Positions 9,124 to 16,912 of a DNA stretch of 64,000 bases are shown one piece after another. The stretch is from Bacillota bacterium (GTDB taxonomy: Bacteria; Bacillota; Desulfotomaculia; Desulfotomaculales; VENG01). Each line of letters opens with the position of its first letter. Within the stretch, counting starts at the first letter, position 1. The stretch lies in the NCBI GenBank assembly GCA_009711705.1, contig VENG01000001.1:1-64000 (forward strand). Direction: 5' to 3'. A model generated the notes under the pieces. It was given only the letters and a program-made list of their open reading frames with translations. It searched no databases and was not told where the DNA came from. The position numbers were made by a program, and so were the translations under genes.

Positions 9124-9417
9124 TTCCACACACCTCCAAGCCAAGAGTAATAGTGCCTAAAAGGCATTTTCAAACATTTATTATGTAAGGAATTGTGTCT
9201 AACTATACCCTGCACTTCGGTGTATGTTTGCAAGCATTGTGATATAATACTAAATGTCTGTTTTAACCAGTAGAAAAAGTGGTGATAATTTGAAACAATA
9301 TCATATCATTACCTTCGGTTGAGAAATGGTAAATGAGAGACATGCGCGGGAGGCCTGTAATATTAAGGGTTTCCGGGCAGGCAAAAAAGATAATAAGGCT
9401 AGGCAGGAGGATTTTTT

Positions 9418-9525
9418 ATGGCAGTCATAAAAAAAGAAGTGAGCCCAGTGCTAATTTCTTCAAAAGTGGCCAGGTATGATCCATGGGCTACAGATGTTAT
9501 CAAAACAACGGATTTTTGGACGTAG
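9418..9525 (+). pseudogene. Short 35-residue ORF, probable 5' fragment of an interrupted gene
   Basis: ATG 9418 has a perfect upstream GGCAGGAGG, but the frame closes after 35 codons. The peptide (starting MAVIKKEVSPVLISSKVARY and ending TTDFWT) looks like the N-terminus of a soluble enzyme, which I do not recognise. Right after it the sequence turns accessory. The simplest reading is a chromosomal gene cut by arrival of the mobile region; a genuine small protein cannot be excluded. The rest of 9124-9417 shows no gene. Confidence 0.45.
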
Positions 9526-9609
9526 GCATAACTATTGAAAAAGGGACGTCGGTGAAGGGTAAAGTATCAAAAAATATTTTTGTGCATATGATAAACTGAG
9601 AAGTCAAAC

Positions 9610-9638
9610 TTGACTTTATTTGCCTTCTCGATTAATAT
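9610..9638 (+). promoter_or_regulatory. Sigma-A-type promoter of the repeat RNA
   Basis: TTGACT at 9610-9615 and TAATAT at 9633-9638 are separated by exactly 17 bases. The expected start near 9645 lies about 10 bases before the first 45-nt repeat, as in type III antitoxin loci. Confidence 0.75.
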
Positions 9639-9654
9639 ATCAGTACAGGGATTT

Positions 9655-9831
9655 GTCGCAAGCCAATATGCGACCTCACAAAATGTTGGTTTGAAAGTAT
9701 GTCGCAAGCCAATACGCGACTCACAAAATGTTGGTTTGAAAGTATGTCGCAAGCCAATACGCGACTCACAAAATGTTGGTTTGAAAGTATGTCGCAAGCC
9801 AATACGCGACTCACAAAGTGTTGGTTTGAAT
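9655..9831 (+). ncRNA. Type III antitoxin RNA (ToxI/CptI-like), four tandem 45-nt repeats
   Basis: Four near-identical head-to-tail units start at 9655, 9701, 9746 and 9791; the first is 46 bases and the last is slightly truncated and diverged. Each unit starts with GTCGC and has GCGAC about 10 bases later, so a short stem can form in each, followed by an A-rich and U-rich part suited to a pseudoknot. The array has its own promoter, is followed by a hairpin, and then by the toxin gene. This is the standard type III layout in which the toxin cuts the precursor into single units that inhibit it. There are no spacers, so it is not CRISPR. Confidence 0.8.
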
Positions 9832-9852
9832 CCCTCTTTTCAAAGAGGGATT
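9829..9852 (+). terminator. Hairpin between antitoxin RNA and toxin gene
   Basis: Stem AATCCCTCTTT / AAAGAGGGATT with almost no loop and a weak T tract. In type III loci such a leaky terminator sets the excess of antitoxin RNA over toxin mRNA. Confidence 0.75.
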
Positions 9853-9876
9853 CTGTATTATAGGAGAACATAATCC

Positions 9877-10350
9877 ATGGCACTTACAGAAAATGGTTTT
9901 TATATTATCGACGATCAATTTTTTATTGATTTCCCTGACCCGTATTTAAGAGGAAATCATCAGGAGAACCGCCCTCACTACTACTGTTTCAAGGAAAAAG
10001 ATACAAGTTTGTATTGGGTAATACCGTTAAGCTTCCAAATTGATAAATATAAAAAGATTATTGAAAAAAAACGCAGGACAAAAAAGCCTTGTGATATACT
10101 TCATATTTTAAAAATCGCTGGCAGGGAGAGTGTTTTTTTAATACAAGATATGTTTCCTATTACGGAGAAATACATTAAAAGAGAATACACAATTGATAAC
10201 ATTCCTCTAAAGTTGCTAAATAAAAAACAAATTAATCAGTTAAACAAAAAGGCTAGAAAAATTTTAGTTTTAATTAGAAAAGGAATTATTTTAAATCCTA
10301 CCCAACCAAATGTTTTGAAGGTTGAGGAAGAATTATTAAAGAAAGGATAG
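9877..10350 (+). CDS. Type III toxin, ToxN/CptN/TenpN-like endoribonuclease
   Basis: A 157-residue basic protein that matches the general look of the type III toxins: HYYCFKEKDTSLYWVIPLSF near residue 35, a Lys-rich middle, then FLIQDMFPITEKYI near residue 90 and a C-terminal KARKILVLIRKGI. These toxins are sequence-specific RNases restrained by their repeat RNA and can cause abortive phage infection or stabilise mobile DNA. AGGAG precedes the ATG. The position right behind a promoter, 45-nt repeats and a terminator is strong context. The 45-nt period fits the Cpt or Tenp branches better than the 36-nt ToxIN prototype; the exact branch is uncertain. Confidence 0.82.
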   Translation: MALTENGFYIIDDQFFIDFPDPYLRGNHQENRPHYYCFKEKDTSLYWVIPLSFQIDKYKKIIEKKRRTKKPCDILHILKIAGRESVFLIQDMFPITEKYIKREYTIDNIPLKLLNKKQINQLNKKARKILVLIRKGIILNPTQPNVLKVEEELLKKG

Positions 10351-10439
10351 TCACTTCTTTGTGAATATTCTTTTTTTACTAACATAATAGTATTGCTCGC
10401 CTATCGGGAGTTTCAAGAGCTTTTAATTTTCCATAAAGT

Positions 10440-10469
10440 AAGCCGGGTTAATATGCACCCGGCTTTTAG
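10440..10469. terminator. Terminator between toxin and convergent recombinase
   Basis: Stem AGCCGGGT / ACCCGGCT with a short loop and TTTTAGTT on the plus side. It probably serves the serine recombinase on the minus strand and the toxin gene on the plus strand. Confidence 0.75.
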
Positions 10470-12191
10470 TTATTTGTAAACAAATTGGTGTGTAATTACT
10501 CCATAAGAGGATTTGAAACCTATTTTGATTACTTTGCCATTGGCCACTTCGATGAATTCAATAACTTGCTGTAAAAAATCTTGAACAACATTTTTATCTA
10601 AGATATTTAAGATGTCCTTGATATTATCTGCTGTATAAAGGTTTTGGATCAAAAGAAACCGTGAAATGAGATCTATGTTTATAGTGGCAGCCGGTAGGGA
10701 CATCTGTTTAGATAGTGAAGATATTTCACCGTCAACCTTGTCCAGTTTTTGTTTGAACTCAGCCTTTTTTATTAAGTATTCGGATTTGGTGATTACCGCT
10801 AGGTCGTCAGCAAAGTAATATGCATCATCAAGTCTACTTAAAGCCCGTTCAATTTTTTGTTTATCTTTCTTAAGTGCCTCAACTTTGTCATTAATACTTT
10901 CCGGAGAATGTTGTTCAGTGGATGCTGTTTCAGCCATCCCGCTAAATAGACCTACCAGGGCCGGATCTGTTTCCGGTACATCAATGTATTCTATTTCCGG
11001 ACGGTTGAAAGATGCAAGCAGGTTTTGCTGAAAGTCGCCTTTTGAGTTTTTCAAAGATTTAACGTAGGCCCGGATATATTCCAGTACAAATGGTTCGATT
11101 TTCAATCCACTAAACGATTTATTATTACAATTGCGATTGCGTACATAGGTGCCACATCTATAATATGATGGGTGATAACCATCTCTGTGCGGTCTGGTTG
11201 ATAAACTGGCAATATAGTTTTTACCGCAATAACCACAGCGAATTAATCCGGATAGTAAGTGGATGTGTTTTGCTCTGCGCTGCTGGTTTTTTCGTCCTTT
11301 GTAATTATCGTCAAGAAGTTTTTGAACACGTTCCCATTGTTCCCTTGATATAATCGCAGGAACAGCGTCTTCAACTGTAATAACTTCATCTTCGGGTTTT
11401 AGGTCGCCCCGAGCCGATTTTCGATAGTTCCAGCGATAGGTGCCGGTATATATAGGATTGCGAAGTATATCTATAACTCCTTTAGATCCCCACGTACCCC
11501 CTCTTTTTGTTTTCTTGTTATTATTAATCAGCCATTCAGCTACAGATAATGCGGAATATGTTTCTTCATATTTGTCATATATAACCTGTATAAGATTGGC
11601 TTCTTCTTGTTCAATCTTTACTGTCTTCTTTTCTTTATCCCAATCAAAACCTAAAGCAACAGGAGCACCATTCCATAAAGCTTTTTCGGCCCTGGACAGC
11701 ATAATGCTATATACACGTTCAGCGGTTAGTTTGCGCTCAAGTTCTGCAAATACGAGTATGATACGAAGCATAGCTTCACCCATGGCGGAGGATGTGTCGA
11801 ACTGCTCCATTTTTGATACGAATGTAACTTCATATTCCTTGACCTCGTCCCACAATTCGGTGAAGTCACGTAAATTACGGGATATCCGGTCTAGCTTCCA
11901 AACAAGTAGGTGGGTGAACTCACCGGTACGAATGCGGGTCATCATTTCCTGGTACTTGGGGCGATCAGTATTTTTTGCTGAATATCCGGCATCCTCGAAT
12001 ATTACAAAATCGGTTATATTAAGTACATATTTGCTGTAGTTTTCAAGCTCTTGACGTTGGAAGGGTAGCGATTCGCGGTCAACTTGGTGGTGTGTGGAAA
12101 CGCGTATATATATTGCTACCTTGGGTTTGCGCTTTCTTGCGGGGATGTAGTCAGATTTACTGTTAAGTCTCAATTTTTTGGGTCTAGGCAA
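10470..12191 (-). CDS. Large serine recombinase (site-specific integrase/resolvase family)
   Basis: A 573-residue protein. The N-terminal catalytic domain (about residues 24-165) has the active serine in IRVSTHHQ (Ser32) and the LVWKLDRISRN and LVFAELERKLTAERV blocks. A recombinase domain with NPIYTGTYRW follows, then a zinc ribbon with CGYCG and a later C-x5-C pair (residues about 315-355), and a coiled-coil C-terminal part. It probably excises or integrates this element. The start is TTG 12191 with GGGAGG eleven bases upstream, slightly long. Its place near the left end suggests an attachment site nearby, which I cannot define. Confidence 0.93.
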   Translation of the reverse strand: MPRPKKLRLNSKSDYIPARKRKPKVAIYIRVSTHHQVDRESLPFQRQELENYSKYVLNITDFVIFEDAGYSAKNTDRPKYQEMMTRIRTGEFTHLLVWKLDRISRNLRDFTELWDEVKEYEVTFVSKMEQFDTSSAMGEAMLRIILVFAELERKLTAERVYSIMLSRAEKALWNGAPVALGFDWDKEKKTVKIEQEEANLIQVIYDKYEETYSALSVAEWLINNNKKTKRGGTWGSKGVIDILRNPIYTGTYRWNYRKSARGDLKPEDEVITVEDAVPAIISREQWERVQKLLDDNYKGRKNQQRRAKHIHLLSGLIRCGYCGKNYIASLSTRPHRDGYHPSYYRCGTYVRNRNCNNKSFSGLKIEPFVLEYIRAYVKSLKNSKGDFQQNLLASFNRPEIEYIDVPETDPALVGLFSGMAETASTEQHSPESINDKVEALKKDKQKIERALSRLDDAYYFADDLAVITKSEYLIKKAEFKQKLDKVDGEISSLSKQMSLPAATINIDLISRFLLIQNLYTADNIKDILNILDKNVVQDFLQQVIEFIEVANGKVIKIGFKSSYGVITHQFVYK

Positions 12192-12387
12192 GAATATCGA
12201 AACCTCCCGGGAGTTGCCGTTGCTTATCCAGATTATAATATAACATAGACAGTATGGCTATATTAGGCTTAACTACTATTTCATTTGCTTAGAGGTACAT
12301 TGACAATGTAATCAATACATGGGACAATTATGTCAAGATTAGGTGATTATAATTTATACCAAGAATTGTTTTTGGGGGTGCTTCAAT

Positions 12388-12549
12388 ATGTTGACGAAGA
12401 AAAAGCAACAATCCCAAACCGCTAAAAAACCGGTGTATACCATTGCAAATCCTTTAAAGCGGAGACAAATTGCCCGAAGGAAAGCAGCTGCCGAGGCGTT
12501 AAAGGGTATTTGGGCAGATAAGGATGACTCTTTTTTTAAAAAACGGTAG
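12388..12549 (+). CDS. Small basic antitoxin-like protein upstream of VapC
   Basis: A 53-residue, strongly basic peptide (MLTKKKQQSQTAKKP start, ending KDDSFFKKR) with a helical Arg/Ala-rich middle. No known domain is recognised. It ends three bases before a PIN-domain gene, the position expected for a VapB-type antitoxin, so the antitoxin role is inferred from context. TTTGGGGGTG precedes ATG 12388; an upstream in-frame start lacks support. Confidence 0.65.
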   Translation: MLTKKKQQSQTAKKPVYTIANPLKRRQIARRKAAAEALKGIWADKDDSFFKKR

Positions 12550-12552
12550 CTT

Positions 12553-13017
12553 ATGCGAATCTTGATAGATACTAATATTCTAGTTGACTATTTTCGTTCA
12601 CGGAGAGGTTCTCGCCCCAAAAATCAAAGGCAATCGTATTGTTGCCAAAAAGCGGTTGAATTCATTGACCAGCTCATCGAACATGGTGAGGAATTGTTAA
12701 TTTCATGTCACACCTTTAAGGAATTGCTTCAGTATAAAAATATTTCAACACAAGAGGAACAGCGGATACTAGAAAATCTCCCCTTAATGTGTGATATTCT
12801 TGATACTAATAAGGAAGTTGCCCATATTGCTGGATTATTGTCTCGCCAGTCATCTGAGTACCGTGACCATCATATCGAGGACTGTTATATAGCAGCTACA
12901 GCCATAGCCTATAAATTGCCGCTATATACTCGGAACCCAGGCGATTTCAAATATGTCCCACACTCAGCTTTGGAAATAGTGGTGCCATATCAGTACCGAA
13001 TTAGTGAAACTTTGTAA
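12553..13017 (+). CDS. VapC-like PIN-domain toxin
   Basis: A 154-residue PIN-domain protein. The N-terminal LIDTNILVDYF carries the first acidic residue (Asp6), a central FKELLQY supplies a Glu, and EDCYIAATAIAYKLPLYTRNPGDF carries the later metal-binding acids. PIN toxins are Mg2+-dependent RNases, often cutting tRNA. The gene follows its putative antitoxin by three bases and is followed by a terminator, forming a compact type II module. Confidence 0.88.
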   Translation: MRILIDTNILVDYFRSRRGSRPKNQRQSYCCQKAVEFIDQLIEHGEELLISCHTFKELLQYKNISTQEEQRILENLPLMCDILDTNKEVAHIAGLLSRQSSEYRDHHIEDCYIAATAIAYKLPLYTRNPGDFKYVPHSALEIVVPYQYRISETL

Positions 13018-13019
13018 AA

Positions 13020-13044
13020 TACAGCCTTTGGGCTGTTTTTATTT
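13020..13044 (+). terminator. Terminator after vapC-like gene
   Basis: Stem ACAGCC / GGCTGT with a TTT loop followed by a run of T and TA-rich sequence, immediately after the PIN-domain gene. Confidence 0.8.
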
Positions 13045-13088
13045 ATAATATCCCGATTGTTCACAAAACCGTTCACGGTCCTTCCTAG

Positions 13089-13499
13089 CTAGGCAATCAG
13101 ATTAATTACTCCGTCCAGATCGTCCTGTAAAAGAACAGCCATTATATAAGGAAAATGATGTTGACGGTTTGGGGAATTGTAATAAAATTGATATTCATTA
13201 AAATATTCTTGGGCATATTCCACTAATTCTTCGGCTAGAGCCCTACGAGCAGAGGTTTCGTCATTAGAATTAACAACAAGATCAAAATTATCTAAGGTTG
13301 CCGTTACCGTTCCATCGTCTTCTTTCAGGTACTCGGCTTTGAAAGAGTATTCTTTTAGTAATTCTAATATATGGGTGAGAGACATTGATACAAAATAATC
13401 TCTATTCCTTTTGACTACTTTGGGCATACCATGTACCACGTTATCAATAAATCTTTCCCATTCTTTTCGCACATCCGTGGCGTTTAAAACACCTTGCAT
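13089..13499 (-). CDS. Phd/YefM-type antitoxin-like protein
   Basis: A 136-residue acidic protein. The first ~50 residues (NATDVRKEWERFIDNVVHGMPKVVKRNRDYFVSMS) resemble the Phd/YefM antitoxin DNA-binding fold. The C-terminal half is shared with the product of 13865-14320: both have a YxNE/D-x-x-FY motif followed by an S-rich turn and a helical end. ATG 13499 has GGGAGG eight bases upstream; GTG 13505 is too close to it. No toxin gene follows downstream, so this copy may be an orphan antitoxin. Confidence 0.7.
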   Translation of the reverse strand: MQGVLNATDVRKEWERFIDNVVHGMPKVVKRNRDYFVSMSLTHILELLKEYSFKAEYLKEDDGTVTATLDNFDLVVNSNDETSARRALAEELVEYAQEYFNEYQFYYNSPNRQHHFPYIMAVLLQDDLDGVINLIA

Positions 13500-13660
13500 A
13501 AGCACGGCCTCCCTTCACCCCATATTATAAATAATGTACATAGTGTATGCAACGTACGCTATATATATATTGCAGGGCGAGAAATCAATTCTCCAGCCTA
13601 TGAAGAAGCTGGAGATTCTAGTTAAGATGGGAGTTCCGATAAGATAGCCTTATTTATTGT

Positions 13661-13865
13661 TTAAAAAATTGTACCTAATGAAGGAAAACCTAATTCCCTT
13701 GTGGCAATCTTTTGGGCCAAGCCAGTACCTATGTTTAGCATGGATAATGCAAGTACGCCTGACTCTCTGGTCCTACGCCTTTCCAAACAGCAGTTTTGCC
13801 TTGTCTTTTTATCCTTAATTTGCGGCAAATTTTTCAATGTCATCCCAGGTGAATGTATACCCCAT
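13661..13865 (-). pseudogene. Degenerate gene coupled to the second Phd-like antitoxin (broken toxin?)
   Basis: The ATG at 13865 overlaps the stop of the upstream antitoxin gene as TAATG, a sign of translational coupling. The frame MGYTFTWDDIEKFAAN stops after 16 codons. Another frame stays open from 13843 to 13661 with a plausible C-terminal part (IGTGLAQKIATRELGFPSL). The layout suggests a frameshifted toxin gene. I do not recognise the family. Confidence 0.45.
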
Positions 13866-14320
13866 TAATCTGTCATCACCTTGTTCAATCTCATTAATTG
13901 GTAAATCATTTCCTTATTTCCCTCGCACCGAAGGATACGCCGCAAATACCAATAATGTCCACGACGACCACCAGATTTACTTAAATAAAATGGAAGGTCG
14001 TTAAAATATACATTAGTATAATCCACAATATTATTAATAAGATCTTCTATGGCTTCCTTTTTCGACGGGCCGATACCATATATTCCGGTTTCATGGTTAT
14101 AAAGCGAATAATTGTCACTTTCTTTTCCTGGCTCGTCAAGCCACTCAAAAGAAAATGTTTTACTCTCACATAGTTCATCCAACAAAGCTGTTGAAATGAG
14201 TGAGGCAGGTTGATCGTCTTTTCTTTTTGTATCTGCTAATAAAAATTCTTTACCAGTTACGGCTTCACGTCTTAATGCACTAAGTTTATTTTTGGCTTCA
14301 TGAATGGGAATGCTTGGCAT
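13865..14320 (-). CDS. Phd/YefM-type antitoxin-like protein, second copy
   Basis: A 151-residue protein starting MPSIPIHEAKNKLSALRREAVTGKEFLLAD, a Phd-like N-terminal fold. Its C-terminal half (IVDYTNVYFNDLPFYLSKS) is related to the neighbouring 13089-13499 product, so the two are paralogues. ATG 14320 is preferred because GAGGTG lies eight bases upstream. The stop overlaps the next start (TAATG), which points to a lost toxin partner. A 40-bp palindrome lies just upstream and may be its operator. Confidence 0.72.
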   Translation of the reverse strand: MPSIPIHEAKNKLSALRREAVTGKEFLLADTKRKDDQPASLISTALLDELCESKTFSFEWLDEPGKESDNYSLYNHETGIYGIGPSKKEAIEDLINNIVDYTNVYFNDLPFYLSKSGGRRGHYWYLRRILRCEGNKEMIYQLMRLNKVMTD

Positions 14321-14354
14321 GGCCAAATCACCTCTTTCAGAATCTTAACTCGAT

Positions 14355-14394
14355 TATATATCAAATATGGCCATGATGGCTATATTGATATATA
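14355..14394. promoter_or_regulatory. 40-bp palindromic operator candidate
   Basis: The outer arms TATATATCAA / TTGATATATA and inner TATGGCC / GGCTATA make a near-perfect dyad. It lies 35 bases upstream of the Phd-like gene, where an autoregulating antitoxin would bind. A half-site with TATGGCTATATT recurs at about 12254 upstream of the recombinase. Confidence 0.65.
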
Positions 14395-14438
14395 AGAGTC
14401 TTATTATATGACGAAGAACTATACCGAGGTGCCAGCCG

Positions 14439-15185
14439 TCAAGCCTGCTTCATACTTAGAGAGCGTCTTTCTGTAAATGATGTTACTGTTTCTTGTTCTA
14501 TAAACACAATTAAGAAATTTCCACTTTGGAATCGTTTAAAATAACAATTAACAGGCATTCCCCGGATTGTTTCTTTTCGAGTTACAAGGCAACCTCGCTT
14601 AATTTTCGGAATAAGGTCAATTGTTTCTATATTGATCGCGAATCCGGGGCTGTTATATGTAAAAAAAGTTTCATTTTCATTACAACAGGAAAAAGTCCCG
14701 TTATATATTCCAAGTTCTACAAGTCTTCTACACGTCATCTCTAAGCTAACATCATATCCCCGCAGCACTTGATGAATCATAGCCAATGGCTCACGATATT
14801 TATGGGCAAGGGTAAGTATCCTGTGTTTAGGTGTTAGAGTCTCGGTTGCAAAGCCATCGGCTTCTGTATGCAAAACAGGGTCCTCTTCACTCTCAATAAA
14901 ACTTATATCTCCCGTATGACCTAAATATATATGTGCCAGCTCATGTACTATACTAAAGCGCCGGCTTGTATAAGGCCTGTTAAGGTTCGTGCAAATATGT
15001 ACAGAGGGGTATTCAGGCTTATCAAGAATTAGGGCACATATATTATCTGGAAAATATTCCTGGTCCAATTCAACAGGTTTTCCTAGGATTTCACCAGCCA
15101 GCCAAACTACATCTAACGGATATCTTGGTCTAAGTGCATTTACTAACAGTCTTGCTTCAATAGTAGCATTTGATTCAGTCAACAC
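14439..15185 (-). CDS. ImmA/IrrE-family metallopeptidase
   Basis: A 248-residue protein with the zinc-protease motif HELAH at residues 81-85 and a downstream acidic EADGFATE stretch supplying the third ligand region, as in ImmA/IrrE. In ICEBs1 and related elements such proteases cleave a partner repressor after DNA damage or quorum signals and so trigger excision. The GTG start at 15185 has AGGGG five bases upstream. An XRE repressor gene lies directly upstream (15254-15631), so the pair is probably the element's switch. Confidence 0.87.
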   Translation of the reverse strand: MLTESNATIEARLLVNALRPRYPLDVVWLAGEILGKPVELDQEYFPDNICALILDKPEYPSVHICTNLNRPYTSRRFSIVHELAHIYLGHTGDISFIESEEDPVLHTEADGFATETLTPKHRILTLAHKYREPLAMIHQVLRGYDVSLEMTCRRLVELGIYNGTFSCCNENETFFTYNSPGFAINIETIDLIPKIKRGCLVTRKETIRGMPVNCYFKRFQSGNFLIVFIEQETVTSFTERRSLSMKQA

Positions 15186-15253
15186 GTCAACCCCTGTCGA
15201 AGTATGTCGAATGGTCTAAATACAACGGAACCACCGCATTCTCAGCGGTGGTT

Positions 15254-15631
15254 TCAATTTTTATTTTGTTTTCTACCCTTTTGTTTTTCAAGAGCATCAA
15301 CTGCCTCAATATAATCATAAACTTTCTTTTTACCTTCCGGAGATAATTTACCTATGGCTCGTAAAAAGAACATATCCAATCCCTCTAGGGCTTTTGGCTT
15401 ATCATCGGTTTTGTCTAAGTAACCGGCGGCAGCCAAAATTTCTTCATAAGTAGTTTTAAGGTAGGGGGCCAGCTTTTTAAGGTTATCGGGCGATGGTTTT
15501 GTGTCACCTCGTTCCCATCTTGCAATAGTTGAATGATCTATACCACAAGTTCTGGATAGTAAGCCTTGGCTTTCATACCCAGCTTCCACCCTCTTTGCTT
15601 TCAGCCATTTTCCAAAATCTCTATTATTCAT
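15254..15631 (-). CDS. XRE-family transcriptional repressor (ImmR-like)
   Basis: A 125-residue protein. The N-terminal helix-turn-helix (residues about 6-62, with GIDHSTIARWERGDTKPSPDNLKKLA) is a standard XRE domain; the C-terminal tail is a basic coiled coil. Its start at ATG 15631 has AAGGAG nine bases upstream. It is divergent from the small regulator at 15790 across repeated operator-like boxes and lies before the ImmA-like protease, so it likely represses both directions. Confidence 0.88.
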   Translation of the reverse strand: MNNRDFGKWLKAKRVEAGYESQGLLSRTCGIDHSTIARWERGDTKPSPDNLKKLAPYLKTTYEEILAAAGYLDKTDDKPKALEGLDMFFLRAIGKLSPEGKKKVYDYIEAVDALEKQKGRKQNKN

Positions 15632-15667
15632 AGCTACCAACTCCTTGTTAAATTATAACCTTTAATA

Positions 15668-15769
15668 TTGCATGGGTGCAACAATTTTATGCAATTAATC
15701 GAAAAAGCGTTGCACGTGTGCCAGTGATATGTTATTATCAACTTGCAATATTGCAACGCACGTATGCCA
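15668..15769. promoter_or_regulatory. Divergent operator region with repeated TTGCA/TGCAA boxes and a promoter
   Basis: Four related boxes occur at 15668-15682, 15709-15723, 15743-15756 and 15758-15769; all share a GCAC/GCAT-to-GTGC/ATGC dyad. The second overlaps the -35 TTGCAC (15710-15715) of a promoter whose -10 TATTAT (15733-15738) is 17 bases away. A further box (16011-16027) lies in the end of the next gene. This is the expected binding region of the XRE repressor. Confidence 0.7.
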
Positions 15770-15789
15770 CGAGAAGGGTGAGGATAACT

Positions 15790-16053
15790 ATGGCAAGGTG
15801 TAAAATTCAGGTCAACTTAAAAGTTTTGTCAGAAATACAAAGAAGGGAAAATCTTAATGACATGGCGTTTGCAGCAAAAATCGGTATTGATAAAACAATG
15901 CTATGGAGGATAAAAACGAAGCGTAATGGTCCAGGACATGAATTTATTGCAAAATTTTTAAGTGCTTATCCAGACGTAAAGTTTGAAGAAATATTTTTTT
16001 TGACACAAGCGTCGCATGGGTGCCAGGAGTTGGCCAGTGCTGAAAGTGGCTAG
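15790..16053 (+). CDS. Small XRE-like DNA-binding protein
   Basis: An 87-residue protein with a helix-turn-helix-like segment (LNDMAFAAKIGIDKTMLWRIKTKRNGPG) lacking the usual C-terminal extension. It is transcribed divergently from the ImmR-like repressor, a position like that of Cro or Xis-type regulators. ATG 15790 has GAAGGGTGAGG upstream. The longer frame upstream to 15676 would run through the operators and is not used. Confidence 0.75.
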   Translation: MARCKIQVNLKVLSEIQRRENLNDMAFAAKIGIDKTMLWRIKTKRNGPGHEFIAKFLSAYPDVKFEEIFFLTQASHGCQELASAESG

Positions 16054-16087
16054 CCGGGCTTGGGTGCCATGATATTAAAAACGCAGG

Positions 16088-16462
16088 TTATTTCATTCTT
16101 TTAAGAATAAAAGTTTCTTGCTCTTGATTAGTTAATCTGCTGTCGATTTTTTTAATATCATCCCAAATGTATTTTAATTCCTGGCGCATTTTCTCTTGAC
16201 CATCGACAAGTGCTTTTTGGTTTTGGGTAAGTGTTTCGTACTTCTCATTAAGTCTTTGCTGGCCTTCGGCTAGTGTTTGTTGATTTTGGGTAAGTCTTTG
16301 TTGGCTTTCGGTTAGTGCTTGTTGATTTTGTGTAAGTCTTTGTTGTCCTTCAACCAGCTCTTTTTGGCCTTCAGCAAGTGTTTGTTGACCTTGCTCCAAA
16401 TTTGAGGCTCTTTGGTTGAGAGTTTTCATTTCAGTAAGAATTTGATTTAATACTTTTTCCAT
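16088..16462 (-). CDS. Heptad-repeat coiled-coil protein
   Basis: A 124-residue protein, nearly all coiled coil. Between residues 25 and 90 it repeats a seven-residue Q-rich unit (LAEGQQR, LTQNQQA, LTESQQR, LTQNQQT and variants), so its codons also form a DNA repeat. Such proteins are common in mobile regions of Clostridia; the function is unknown. AAGGAG lies eight bases upstream of the ATG. It follows the XRE gene 16466-16786 by three bases and is probably co-transcribed with it. Confidence 0.75.
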   Translation of the reverse strand: MEKVLNQILTEMKTLNQRASNLEQGQQTLAEGQKELVEGQQRLTQNQQALTESQQRLTQNQQTLAEGQQRLNEKYETLTQNQKALVDGQEKMRQELKYIWDDIKKIDSRLTNQEQETFILKRMK

Positions 16463-16465
16463 AAA

Positions 16466-16786
16466 TCATTCTCCTTTAGGACTAATCCATTCGTCCAGGA
16501 CGTCATTGAGGATTTGTAGTTGGCGGGGAGTCAGTTTATCCAGTTTATTAATAATCCGGCGGGCCTCCTGAGGGAGTTGGTTCTGTTCCTGGGTGTCGGC
16601 AAAAAACTCAGCCAAAGTAATGCCAAGAGCTGTGCATATTTTATTAACCGTTTCAACGGTAGGTTGTGCTTTACCGGATTCAATATAACTTAACGATGAT
16701 TGTGCCATGCCAGATATCTTTGCTAATTTGGTCAGACTTATGCCTTGTGAGTTGCGTAATACGGTGATTTTTGATCCTACGTCCAT
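16466..16786 (-). CDS. XRE-family transcriptional regulator
   Basis: A 106-residue protein with an N-terminal XRE helix-turn-helix (ISLTKLAKISGMAQSSLSYIESGKAQPTVETVNKI) and a short C-terminal helical part. The ATG at 16786 is chosen for the upstream GGAGG; a longer in-frame reading lacks a site. It is divergent from another XRE gene at 16913. Confidence 0.87.
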   Translation of the reverse strand: MDVGSKITVLRNSQGISLTKLAKISGMAQSSLSYIESGKAQPTVETVNKICTALGITLAEFFADTQEQNQLPQEARRIINKLDKLTPRQLQILNDVLDEWISPKGE

Positions 16787-16858
16787 GGCACAACCTCCAA
16801 GAAAATCATTATATTGATTGTCGCACATATATTTTTAATAATCAAATCAATATAACGA

Positions 16859-16887
16859 TTGACTTGCAATCAACATATTGATATAAT
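16859..16887 (+). promoter_or_regulatory. Promoter between divergent XRE genes
   Basis: TTGACT (16859-16864) and TATAAT (16882-16887) lie 17 bases apart. Around them the motif AATCAATATA / TATTGATAT recurs on both strands (16809-16890), consistent with operators for one of the two XRE proteins. Confidence 0.75.
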
Positions 16888-16912
16888 CGATTTAACGAAG
16901 GGGTGAACATTA

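Noticed and set aside
9655..9831. Reading the 45-base repeats as a CRISPR array
   Set aside because: The units are contiguous with no unique spacers between them, and the neighbour is a type III toxin rather than a Cas gene.
9567..9873. Open frames on both strands across the 45-base repeats, encoding repeated 15-residue units
   Set aside because: The frames are open only because the repeat length is a multiple of three. No ribosome binding sites are present, and the type III RNA explains the repeats.
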